Shown here piece after piece: positions 8,690 to 16,638 of a stretch of 43,653 nucleotides of DNA. Position numbers and translations under genes: made by a program. The stretch comes from a virus. The notes under the pieces are model-generated. The model made no database searches, was not told where the DNA came from, and saw only the letters and a program-made list of their open reading frames with translations. The stretch spans positions 1-43,653 of the IMG/VR virus record IMGVR_UViG_3300037010_000218; one strand, 5' to 3'. How positions within the stretch are numbered: the stretch's first letter is position 1; each line of letters begins with the position of its first letter.

Positions 8690-9586
8690 ATGAACAACAG
8701 CAATGGACAAATTATGCCACCGAAGAGGAAAGCTATTCTAAAACCTGTATCATCACAACTACAAGAACCTGTATCTAAAACTCAAGATCAAGCTCATTCT
8801 GAGAAACAAAGATTTCAGAATGATGGTCGTTATGTCTTATTACAAGAACTTCCTTCACAGTATCATCCACGATTTGGGTACGACTTTGAAGAACTATGGA
8901 TCAGACAATTAACTACTAATGAAGCTCGCTTGATACATATGGCTAAAGTTAGTAATAACATTACTTATTTGATTAGTGCAGTTGGAGCATGTTTAAGTCA
9001 ACCAATAAACAAGTTAATTGTGGAAGACTTTGAGTTCTGTCTTTATTGGTTACGTTTAAATAGTTACCCTGCAAGACCTTTTCATGTTACTTGGACTTGT
9101 GATAATGAACTTGAAGATCTAGATGAAAATGGTAACAAGAAGATTTGCGGTCATAAAGATCAATTATCACAAATAAAGAAATCCGATATAACTATTAACC
9201 ATATACCAGATGATTTTAAAATGTTACCAGAGGTTGCATTTCCTACAATGCGATTCTTTGAAGAGCTGGATTCTCTTAGACGAAGGATCGAGTCATTTAA
9301 AAACTCCGATCTTACAGATGAGGATGAAGAAAAAGAATATACCTCTTTAATGGGAGATCTTTATTTAGCAGATATAGCTCAATGGATTAAAGCTGGAGAT
9401 TCATTAGCTGAAAAATTGATGATTTTAAATGAGCAACCTAATCTTGTGCTTCAAGAAAAAATTGAGGGGTTTGTAGAGAAACTTCCTCAATTTGGGGTAT
9501 CTGAATGGATATCTTTAAAATGTCAAGCTTGCGGAGGTATAATGAGAAGGAAACTGACATTGAATTATCTTTCCTTCTTTCCCTAG
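8690..9586 (+). CDS. Tail assembly chaperone / T4 gp26-like protein, unshifted form
   Basis: A 298-residue protein. Residues 1-55 are polar and disordered. The core shows the gp26-like pattern LTTNEARLIHMAKVSNN, then EDFEFCLYWLRLNSYPARP, then a probable zinc site made of C137, C153, H155, C278 and C281 (TCD, CGH, CQACG). A charged, acidic segment lies at about 203-220. It sits between the tube-like genes and the tape-measure-like gene, exactly where tail assembly chaperones lie. It ends at a TAG preceded by TTT CCC, and a clean second reading frame continues downstream (see the next entry). T4 gp26 is a baseplate hub assembly protein, so a baseplate role is the alternative. Confidence 0.75.
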   Translation: MNNSNGQIMPPKRKAILKPVSSQLQEPVSKTQDQAHSEKQRFQNDGRYVLLQELPSQYHPRFGYDFEELWIRQLTTNEARLIHMAKVSNNITYLISAVGACLSQPINKLIVEDFEFCLYWLRLNSYPARPFHVTWTCDNELEDLDENGNKKICGHKDQLSQIKKSDITINHIPDDFKMLPEVAFPTMRFFEELDSLRRRIESFKNSDLTDEDEEKEYTSLMGDLYLADIAQWIKAGDSLAEKLMILNEQPNLVLQEKIEGFVEKLPQFGVSEWISLKCQACGGIMRRKLTLNYLSFFP

Positions 9587-9719
9587 CCTGACTATACAAC
9601 AGATACTAGATACTCAGTGGACTTTAGCTACAAAATGTAATATACCACCTAATGATAATATGCCTATAATGAACTTGTTATACTGGGCTTCTTTATACAA
9701 AGAAGATATCTCAAAATAA
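8690..9719 (+). CDS. Frameshifted (+1) extended form of the chaperone
   Basis: If ribosomes slip +1 at TTT CCC TAG (9578-9586), reading continues from AGC at 9585 to the TAA at 9717-9719. This adds 44 residues, giving about 342. The extension reads SLTIQQILDTQWTLATK, then a segment ending in NLLYWASLYKEDISK: a coding-like helical sequence with Trp and Tyr, not random translation. The -1 frame closes at TGA 9589, so only +1 (or -2) works. The added frame has no start codon and binding site of its own suited to a protein this size. Chaperone pairs made by frameshift just before the tape measure gene are the rule in many phages (lambda gpG/gpGT, P2 E/E+E'). A sequencing error would give the same picture. 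Confidence 0.65.
9578..9586 (+). promoter_or_regulatory. Candidate +1 frameshift site TTT CCC TAG
   Basis: CCC in the P site can re-pair on CCT one base on, and TTT can re-pair on TTC. Both give the same product. The stop codon in the A site would provide the pause. The +1 shift at CCC UGA in Listeria phage PSA structural genes and the CUU UGA of prfB are comparable. Confidence 0.6.
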
Positions 9720-9730
9720 AGTAGGATGTT

Positions 9731-12553
9731 ATGGCTAATTCATTATTCAGTAACGTAATGAAAGATATAAAATTAAATACTATAGACATAGTTAAAAATA
9801 AGTATCAAGATGTAAAAACTAATGTTAGGAATAATGTTGCAGATAGAGCAGGTTCATTAAGCCAAACTCTATCTAAGCATGCTCCAAACACGTATCCAAA
9901 CTCCTCTTTATCTAGAACCTTAGAAAAGATTGCAGGTAGTAAAGTACAAGATATAAGAGAAGATGCTAAGAAGAGATTAGAAAGAACTCAGGACGCCGCA
10001 GCTCAGGAACAACAGACTGAAGCTTTAGATGGAATGGATAAATCTTTAACAGCGCAGTTAAAGCTGGTTAATAAAAATCTAGAAAAAATAGACAAGACTA
10101 TAAGAGTAACTGGTTCTGATGGAGGTTTACTTGGCAAGTACTTAGAGTACAGAGGACTAAAAGGTACTTTAAAAGGTAAAGGTACTTGGTATAATCCAAA
10201 AACCTGGTTTAATAAAGGTGCTGGTTCTACTACAGAAGCTGCTGCCGAAGCAGCAGAAGCTACAGGAGCTACAGCAGCAGAGACTACAGAAGCTACAGCC
10301 GCAGCAGCAGATACTACAGCAGTCGCAGCTTCTACTGGAAGTCGTGTTTTGTCAGGAGCTACTAAGGTAATAGGTAGAGTTGCATTACCTCTAACAGGTT
10401 TAATTGCAGGATATTCAGAGTATAATTCAGCAGATAATAAAGATCAATCCACTGAGGTAAAAACTGCAAGAGCTGTAACTACTGGTGCTGGTACAATGGC
10501 AGGTGCACTAGGTGGTGCTAAACTAGGCGCAATGGGTGGTGCTGCTTTAGGCTCTGTAATACCAGGTTTAGGAACTACGGTTGGAGGTATTGTAGGAGCT
10601 ATAGTAGGTGGTATTGGTGGTGCATTCGGTGGAGAGAAATTTTCAAAGTGGATCTCAAGAAAAGTATTTAAAAGTGATGAAACTAAACAAAAAGATGTAG
10701 ATACTAAAAAAGAACTTACTGATAATTTTGATACTAGAAATGCCTTAATTATAAACAAGGCAGAAGATATAACAAATAAATCAACTGCCCTAACAGGTAA
10801 TGAAGAAGGTGATGAAGAAGGTGAAGGGCCTACTTACTTAGAAAAACAAGACGCTAAAAATCTAAAAGATTTGACCACAATTACTAAGGAAGCGTATAGA
10901 CCTAGAGGACTAATGGAACGTCTATTTTCTACTTTAAGTGCACCGTTTGAGTGGCTTAGAAGTAAGCTTGGTGGTGGTCCCTCAACTCCTACAGGAGGAG
11001 CACCTATAGGTGCTCCAAGTTCTAGTGATGCAGAAGTACCTATGGCTTCTTCACATGGTACACCATCTTCTTCTTCTTCATATGGTACACCATCTTCTTC
11101 TTCATATGATACACCTTCTTCTTCAGGAAGTACCACATCAAGCACTTCAGGTTCTATAGATACTTCCAACATTGTTGCAGAAGGTTTTGCAGGAGCAGCC
11201 CTTTCCGGAATACCTTATAATAACAAACGAGATGGAACAGGAATGGACTGTTCCGAAATAAGCCAAGCTGCTTATCGTGCTGCTGGAATATCAATTCCAG
11301 GTACTGCTGAAGCTCAAAGAAAAGATGTTCTAAAAAATGGTACTCCTGTTACTAGTATAAAAGATCTTCAGCCTGGAGATCTTATCTTCTATCATAGTGA
11401 AAAAGAAGAAGCTTTAAGAAAAGCTGGAATAGCAGGTGGTGGAGCTAGAAAGCCAGTAGGGCCTTTTGGTGCGACACATGTAGCTGTATACCTAGGTAAG
11501 GATCCAGTTACTGGCAAACCTAAGATGTTTGAGTCTGGAAATAGTAAAACTGGTGCTAAGTCAGGTGTGAAAGACTTTAGAGCCAAAGGTTTTATAATGG
11601 GTGGACGCCCAACTAAGTCAGGAGATTCTGGTAAAAGAGTAATGGCTGCCTTAGTAGGAAATCAAGGTGGTTCAATTCCTAAAGACGACATACAAGTCGC
11701 ATCTTCTGACAAAGCAGAGCCAGAAACAACTCAAAGTACCAGTACACAAAAAGCTTCTTCAGAAGACTTTAAAACTGTTACATCACCAGAAGAAGACATT
11801 AAAAAAGAAGAACCTTATGATGTGGCCTCCGTTGCTTTACCTTCTGATATTGATTCTGAACCACAAGGTCTTGTAAAACAGTTATTAAAATCTGATAATT
11901 TTGTAGCTGCTTCTTCACCTGCGGTTAAGAAAGAAGAACCACTGTTAGATACAGTTAGTGCTGTAGAAGCAGCGTCTAATATACCGGCATCTTCTGGAAC
12001 TAACTTGCCTATTTCTTCAACTGAAGGTTTAAAACCAGAAACAACTACGAATAACAGTGGTCTATTAGGATTCTTAAATAAGGTTTTAAGCACAGTTACT
12101 GGTGCGGCGACTTCTGGATACTCTGATTTAAAAGATTCTGGTGGAAAACTATATGATAAAATTTCTAATGGAATTAGTGATACTGTAGGAGCAGGACTAG
12201 ATACTTTAAAAAATAAAGCACAGTCTGCTACTGATACGGTTATGGGTTCATGGGATAACTTAGCTTCTTCTGCCTTTCCAGTAATTGATGGAGCTACGGG
12301 AGCAGTAAATAGAGCTTTTAGTGGAGTGCCAGATGCCCAGACTGTAAAATCACCTGAGTCAATAGTATTACCACCAAGAGCAGAGCTGACATCAAATAAG
12401 CCTACTACAAATAAAGATAATAAAGTTAGTCAACAACCAAGCTATCCACCTACTGCTAATCTGCCTGCCGCAGAAGTTCCAAGTTTAAGAACTGATGGAA
12501 TGTTTATGGTTGAGGATGGTGGACTAAATCTTATTATATTAGGAGTAGTTTAA
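9731..12553 (+). CDS. Tape-measure-like tail protein with NlpC/P60 hydrolase domain
   Basis: A 940-residue protein. Residues 1-135 are charged and helical, probably coiled coil. About 165-205 is Ala/Thr/Glu-rich. About 250-302 is a glycine-zipper segment (repeated GGAxLG, GGIVGAIVGG) able to enter a membrane. About 430-475 is Ser/Thr/Pro low complexity. About 480-630 is an NlpC/P60 domain with catalytic Cys507 in MDCSE, PGDLIFY, His583 in THVAVYLG and a third polar residue, probably Glu601. This domain cuts peptide cross-links of peptidoglycan. The remainder is a polar linker with a helical segment (about 780-870). The position after the chaperone and before the hub genes, the coiled coil and the membrane segment fit a tape measure protein. 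A hub-lysin role is the alternative. Confidence 0.75.
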   Translation: MANSLFSNVMKDIKLNTIDIVKNKYQDVKTNVRNNVADRAGSLSQTLSKHAPNTYPNSSLSRTLEKIAGSKVQDIREDAKKRLERTQDAAAQEQQTEALDGMDKSLTAQLKLVNKNLEKIDKTIRVTGSDGGLLGKYLEYRGLKGTLKGKGTWYNPKTWFNKGAGSTTEAAAEAAEATGATAAETTEATAAAADTTAVAASTGSRVLSGATKVIGRVALPLTGLIAGYSEYNSADNKDQSTEVKTARAVTTGAGTMAGALGGAKLGAMGGAALGSVIPGLGTTVGGIVGAIVGGIGGAFGGEKFSKWISRKVFKSDETKQKDVDTKKELTDNFDTRNALIINKAEDITNKSTALTGNEEGDEEGEGPTYLEKQDAKNLKDLTTITKEAYRPRGLMERLFSTLSAPFEWLRSKLGGGPSTPTGGAPIGAPSSSDAEVPMASSHGTPSSSSSYGTPSSSSYDTPSSSGSTTSSTSGSIDTSNIVAEGFAGAALSGIPYNNKRDGTGMDCSEISQAAYRAAGISIPGTAEAQRKDVLKNGTPVTSIKDLQPGDLIFYHSEKEEALRKAGIAGGGARKPVGPFGATHVAVYLGKDPVTGKPKMFESGNSKTGAKSGVKDFRAKGFIMGGRPTKSGDSGKRVMAALVGNQGGSIPKDDIQVASSDKAEPETTQSTSTQKASSEDFKTVTSPEEDIKKEEPYDVASVALPSDIDSEPQGLVKQLLKSDNFVAASSPAVKKEEPLLDTVSAVEAASNIPASSGTNLPISSTEGLKPETTTNNSGLLGFLNKVLSTVTGAATSGYSDLKDSGGKLYDKISNGISDTVGAGLDTLKNKAQSATDTVMGSWDNLASSAFPVIDGATGAVNRAFSGVPDAQTVKSPESIVLPPRAELTSNKPTTNKDNKVSQQPSYPPTANLPAAEVPSLRTDGMFMVEDGGLNLIILGVV
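11053..11125 (+). repeat. Short tandem repeat encoding Ser-rich linker
   Basis: Three imperfect copies of a unit of about 24-27 bases reading GGTACACCATCTTCTTC with TTCATATG, encoding (S)SYGTPSSS repeats. It forms the flexible linker directly before the NlpC/P60 domain. Confidence 0.75.
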
Positions 12554-12554
12554 T

Positions 12555-13172
12555 ATGTCTGAAATAGGTGGATATGAGTCTTTAAATAAAAATTATAGAG
12601 TATGGTTAAGTAAAGGTAGTTCAATAGTATCTACACCAATGGCTGAGAATTTTTCTACTTCTTTAGATATAACATGGAATCCAATACTTGCCGGTGGTAT
12701 GCAAGAAGCAATGTCAGCTATGGTAGGTGGAAATGTTACTGAATGGGTTAATAAGACTGCCGCAGCAGGTGGTTTTAACTTTCAGAATAAACAGTTAAGT
12801 GCTCAATTATGGCAAGGATCTTCGTATATTTCATATAATATTCCTTTTGTGTTTAAGGTAGAGAAAGATCCTCAAAGAGAACTTGTTGAACCAATAAAAG
12901 AAATAATGAAGATGGCTCTACCTAGAGAATTTGGTCCTATCCTTAAAGCGCCTTATACACCTATGTTACCGGATAGCGAAACTAATTCTCCAGTAGAAGT
13001 TAGATTTGGAAATTTCATGGTTCTTAAAAATTGTGTAATAACTAATATAAGTCAGACATATGATGCAATTTTTGATTCTGATGGTAGACCTTTAAGTGCT
13101 AAGTTAGATGTTTCAGTAATATCTACTTATATTATCGTCTATGATGATATTCAAACTATGTTCAAACATTAA
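12555..13172 (+). CDS. Tube-baseplate adaptor (gp48/gp54-type or LysM-less tube initiator)
   Basis: A 205-residue protein starting one base after the tape-measure stop codon, with AGGAG at 12541-12545. The N-terminal half has beta segments and an Ala/Gly helical patch. The second half contains VRFGNFMVLKNCVITNISQ and DSDGRPLSAKLDVSVI, the pattern seen near the end of phage proteins that start or cap the tail tube at the baseplate (positional or charged loop followed by DG-x-P-x-x-A-x-x-x-V). The context between tape measure and gp53-like wedge supports a baseplate tube-initiator role. Its exact equivalent in T4 (gp48 or gp54) is not resolved. Confidence 0.6.
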   Translation: MSEIGGYESLNKNYRVWLSKGSSIVSTPMAENFSTSLDITWNPILAGGMQEAMSAMVGGNVTEWVNKTAAAGGFNFQNKQLSAQLWQGSSYISYNIPFVFKVEKDPQRELVEPIKEIMKMALPREFGPILKAPYTPMLPDSETNSPVEVRFGNFMVLKNCVITNISQTYDAIFDSDGRPLSAKLDVSVISTYIIVYDDIQTMFKH

Positions 13173-13186
13173 CTAGAGGTTATTAT

Positions 13187-13519
13187 ATGTCGATATATGA
13201 TAGACATTTATATCTAACTAGAGATAACTTAGGTAATGACCCTCTCACAGATAAATTGGTTGATAAAATAATGGTAATACCTTATTCTTCAATATATGAA
13301 ATACCTTTTTATAATGAGAATAGGCCAGATAAAATTTCAGCTTTATTCTTTGGTTCACCTGAGTTATATTGGGTAATACTTGTTTATAATAAACTTATTG
13401 CAAATACTGAACTGACTGCAGGATCATTTATAAAGATACCTAATTTTACTATTTTAAATGATCTTTTAGTTAAACAGAGCCAAGGTAAACGTTTATCCAA
13501 ACAAATTTATTTGAAATAA
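13187..13519 (+). CDS. Baseplate wedge protein, gp53-like
   Basis: A 110-residue protein. The pattern YSSIYEIPFYNENRPDKIS, then LFFGSPELYWVILVYNKL, then SFIKIPN matches the gp53/LysM-like wedge family, in which an aromatic 'YGxPxLYWxIxxxN' block is typical. It is preceded by an AGAGG site and followed 12 bases on by the hub gene. The protein would join wedges around the hub. The short length is normal for the core of the family (T4 gp53 is longer). Confidence 0.8.
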   Translation: MSIYDRHLYLTRDNLGNDPLTDKLVDKIMVIPYSSIYEIPFYNENRPDKISALFFGSPELYWVILVYNKLIANTELTAGSFIKIPNFTILNDLLVKQSQGKRLSKQIYLK

Positions 13520-13531
13520 CTAGAGGCCTTT

Positions 13532-15106
13532 ATGTCAGTAATAGCACTAGATGGACAACTATTTTTAGACCTTAAGGTAGATGATCAAGATCTACCTGTA
13601 GCTGGAGTAGATTTTTTGGATCAAATAACTATGCTTCAAGACGTATCTTCTGGAATACCAACGTTGACATTAACCGTCAATGACTCAGAAGGTATATTTT
13701 CTGATTTACATCCTTTGTCTGATGCCAATAAATTTTCAATTACTATTGGTAAAGATAAAGATGAACTATCTAGCAATAGACCTTATGAGTTTAGGCTATT
13801 TAGTTGGAAGGCTATACAGTATAGCCGTGGTTTAAAATATGTAATACACGCTGTTTTAGACAACTATAAGTTTATAAAAAAGATAAAGACCAAAGCATAT
13901 AAAGGAACAAGCTATAAAGTAATAAAAGAAATTGTAGAAGACTGTGGTTTAGACTTTGTAGGAGATAGTTCTGGAGACCCTTGTTCAGATGAACAAACGT
14001 GGATAAATGTTTGTGATCCTGTTGCTATTTTCATAAAGAAAATAACTCAACATAGTTATTCAGAAAATGGTGTAATGCTAGCTTGTGCTTCTTTTAATGG
14101 TGACTTTATTTATAAAAATATAAATAATGCCTTTTCTGAATCTACGCAACCTTATGCTAGTTTTGACTCAGACCTAGATTCTAAGAAAACTGATAATACT
14201 ACTACTAGTCCAGCAACTACTTCTAATCCTTCTTCTATTGGAGGAACAGACTTTAGCAGTTCTCCTGATAAGTATACAATGAGAGAATATACAACTAGCA
14301 GTTCTTCTGGATTCTTAAACTCATGGGTAAACTATGGATATAAGATGATAGAAGATTTAATGTCTGGAAGTAATGAAGAGTATAGTGGTGTTTCAATACC
14401 TTCAGCGGATGGTGCTGCTTCTATAAATACTGAAATATCTGATCAGATAGAAATAGCCCGTAGAGATTATGCTCCTATAGACTGTGGAAATACCTATCCA
14501 AAATATTGGAAGGCTTACCATAGAAATCTTCGTATGTTAGGATTATTTAGTCAAAAATCAACTTTCTTGGTTGATACTGTTACTAATTTACAACCATTAG
14601 ATCCTATTGATCTTAAATTCTATAATCTATCTACTGGAAAGCCTAATGGCTATAGTGGTAGATATATTGTTGGGGCACATAAAATTGTCATAAAAGGTAC
14701 AAAGTATGCAGAGTTGTTTGAAGTGTATAAAATGACAGTACCTAAAACAAGCTCAAGTTCAACAGAAGCAGATAATTCTTCAAATATAACTAATGCACCT
14801 AGTGATAATAGTAGTAGTCAAAAATTACCTAAACTTGCAGATTCACCACCACCTCAAGGGTCTGCTTTTAGTGGAACTAAAACTAGCTCTGGCGGTATAG
14901 CTGTTAATGATATGGAACCTTTAGTATCTGGTGATAAACCTGTTAGTGATAATCAATTGATACAACCTAAAGAAGTTAATACTTTGCCTCTTGCTTCTGA
15001 TGTACTTAAGTCCAATAAAACTTCTAGTACAACGAATACAAGTCAAGTATCACAAAGTAGTAGTATTATAGCTGTAAAGAATTTAGGAGAGTTACCTAAT
15101 ATATAG
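13532..15106 (+). CDS. Baseplate hub protein (T4 gp27 / gpD-like)
   Basis: A 524-residue protein. Residues 1-120 and 120-200 carry the beta-barrel pattern of baseplate hub proteins, including the block KGTSYKVIKEIVEDCGLDF and WINVCDPVAIFIKKITQHSY, then ACASFNGDFIYKNI, which is characteristic of gp27/late-control-D-type hubs. About 195-290 is a Ser/Thr-rich insertion. About 295-400 returns to folded sequence (PLDPIDLKFYNLSTG). The last 110 residues are Ser/Asn/Pro-rich and likely disordered. The hub is a trimer that joins the tube to the spike. The spike gene lies 16 kb downstream, an unusual separation. Confidence 0.82.
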   Translation: MSVIALDGQLFLDLKVDDQDLPVAGVDFLDQITMLQDVSSGIPTLTLTVNDSEGIFSDLHPLSDANKFSITIGKDKDELSSNRPYEFRLFSWKAIQYSRGLKYVIHAVLDNYKFIKKIKTKAYKGTSYKVIKEIVEDCGLDFVGDSSGDPCSDEQTWINVCDPVAIFIKKITQHSYSENGVMLACASFNGDFIYKNINNAFSESTQPYASFDSDLDSKKTDNTTTSPATTSNPSSIGGTDFSSSPDKYTMREYTTSSSSGFLNSWVNYGYKMIEDLMSGSNEEYSGVSIPSADGAASINTEISDQIEIARRDYAPIDCGNTYPKYWKAYHRNLRMLGLFSQKSTFLVDTVTNLQPLDPIDLKFYNLSTGKPNGYSGRYIVGAHKIVIKGTKYAELFEVYKMTVPKTSSSSTEADNSSNITNAPSDNSSSQKLPKLADSPPPQGSAFSGTKTSSGGIAVNDMEPLVSGDKPVSDNQLIQPKEVNTLPLASDVLKSNKTSSTTNTSQVSQSSSIIAVKNLGELPNI

Positions 15107-15127
15107 TAAATTAGCGAGGAAATAAAA

Positions 15128-15673
15128 ATGGGTAATTTTGATTATGCTCAAAGAGTAACAATGTCTGATGGTGATTATCCTATTGATGATAAGAGTACGT
15201 TAAAAAGCGGTGATTGGAATAATACTACAATCCTACAGCCTTGGGATGCAATTGAGTCTAATGGTGTACTAAGACCACAAACTGGTTCAAAACGTCCATG
15301 TTATGCAACATACATGACCAGAAGAAAAGCTGTAAGTCAAATGAAAGTTACAATAGTTGGAACTTATAGAAAAATAAGTCTTAAACTACCTGGACTAGAA
15401 TACTTATTTGACAATGCACCAAATGGTTGGTTAGACTTAACCATGTTATATGATGGGTATGATACTCCAGGATCTGGAAGAAACAGTAATGGATGTGCTT
15501 TAGGTATTGCTGCAAATGGAGGAAGCGGTCTTTTTATTGCTACCTTTGGTAGACAATCTAGCACTAATAGTAGTAACAATACTATTTTAGTAAGGATAAA
15601 ACTCGAAGCTCTTGATGTTATAAAAGGAATAACCTTAGAAGGAATGGTTGAAAATCCAGATATAGTATGGTGA
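15128..15673 (+). CDS. Unknown small virion protein
   Basis: A 181-residue protein with GCGAGGAA as binding site. It looks all-beta with Gly/Asn-rich turns (DGYDTPGSGRNSNGC). It contains the two-fold pattern MKVTIVGTYRKISLKL and TILVRIKLEALDVI. It starts the long fibre/adhesin block directly after the hub gene. It may be a baseplate or fibre-attachment protein. No family is recognised. Confidence 0.5.
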   Translation: MGNFDYAQRVTMSDGDYPIDDKSTLKSGDWNNTTILQPWDAIESNGVLRPQTGSKRPCYATYMTRRKAVSQMKVTIVGTYRKISLKLPGLEYLFDNAPNGWLDLTMLYDGYDTPGSGRNSNGCALGIAANGGSGLFIATFGRQSSTNSSNNTILVRIKLEALDVIKGITLEGMVENPDIVW

Positions 15674-15700
15674 CATAGTTGTCGGTAGTGGAGACTAAAA

Positions 15701-16612
15701 ATGGCAATTTCAGATACTAAAAAATTAGATATAGTTTGGAAGAAACTTTTTGGTGTAGCTGAAACTGATATTTTAAATAAGGATGTTTTGAATGAAACAA
15801 TTTATACTAACGTAATATCTTATGGTCATGAGATTTGGACAGACTCAGGTAAAATACCTTCTACACCGCCTATATCAAATACTAGAGAAATTGGCTTATA
15901 TAAAGATGATACTATAGCTAAGATGGTTGTTGATGAAACAGTCCCTGGTAATAGAACTTGGTTAGCAGTAGATAATAGCAATGTACGATTACGAGACTGG
16001 ATTCCTCCATCTTTAGGCTATAGTTATGCAGTAAGAATATATGTAGAAAATTTAGACTATGGGACACATAGAAAGATTATAAATCCTACACTACTAACAA
16101 TGGAGTATGTATTTGATTATAACGCTGGTGTATTATATTTTCCAAATTGCGTTCCTTCAGATGTATTATCTAATAATGCAGTTTTATATATTGAAGGTTA
16201 CAGATATATAGGGCCTAAAGGCGTTGGAGATGGCGGTGGTCCTATCGAACCTCCTAAACCTGTAGGAGATTTAGTATATGAACTTTCTGGATCTATCTTC
16301 GGTTCAGCTAAGCCTGATGAAGTAGTAATGCGTTTTGTTGTAGCAGCACCAATACGAATAGATAGAAATTTTCCTAAGTCACAGGCTTACTGTACTATTA
16401 AACCTAAAAGAGATACTGAACTGTTGATAACCAGAAATGACAGTATATTTGGCAAGATAGTTTTTAGAGCAAATGGAGATGGTTACGGAGAGTATAGAGG
16501 AATAGAGACTTTATTATTTCCAAAAGATATTTTATTAGTAAAAGCTCCATCTGATTATGATAATACGATGAGAGATGTAGAATGGACTATAGTAGCACAA
16601 CCTGCAGGATAA
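15701..16612 (+). CDS. Tail/virion structural protein (WKK-N-terminus type)
   Basis: A 303-residue protein. Its N-terminus (DTKKLDIVWKKLFGVAETD) resembles the start of structural proteins found in large myoviruses, apparently an attachment module. Residues 60-170 are beta-rich. A Gly/Pro linker (GDGGGPIEPPKP) at about 176-189 separates a second beta domain (195-303). The two-domain layout suggests a virion protein with a docking N-terminus and an exposed C-terminal domain. Function beyond that is not known. Confidence 0.55.
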   Translation: MAISDTKKLDIVWKKLFGVAETDILNKDVLNETIYTNVISYGHEIWTDSGKIPSTPPISNTREIGLYKDDTIAKMVVDETVPGNRTWLAVDNSNVRLRDWIPPSLGYSYAVRIYVENLDYGTHRKIINPTLLTMEYVFDYNAGVLYFPNCVPSDVLSNNAVLYIEGYRYIGPKGVGDGGGPIEPPKPVGDLVYELSGSIFGSAKPDEVVMRFVVAAPIRIDRNFPKSQAYCTIKPKRDTELLITRNDSIFGKIVFRANGDGYGEYRGIETLLFPKDILLVKAPSDYDNTMRDVEWTIVAQPAG

Positions 16613-16638
16613 ACTTCGTCTATACATGAGGTATAAAG

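Noticed and set aside
9564-9719. Independent small gene in the +1 frame after the chaperone
   Set aside because: The frame has no start codon near its beginning (the first ATG is at 9660) and the continuation of the chaperone is a better explanation.
10444-12093. Several long ORFs on the minus strand under the tape-measure gene
   Set aside because: They are shadows of biased codons in low-complexity Ala/Gly/Ser coding sequence; no binding sites or recognisable product.
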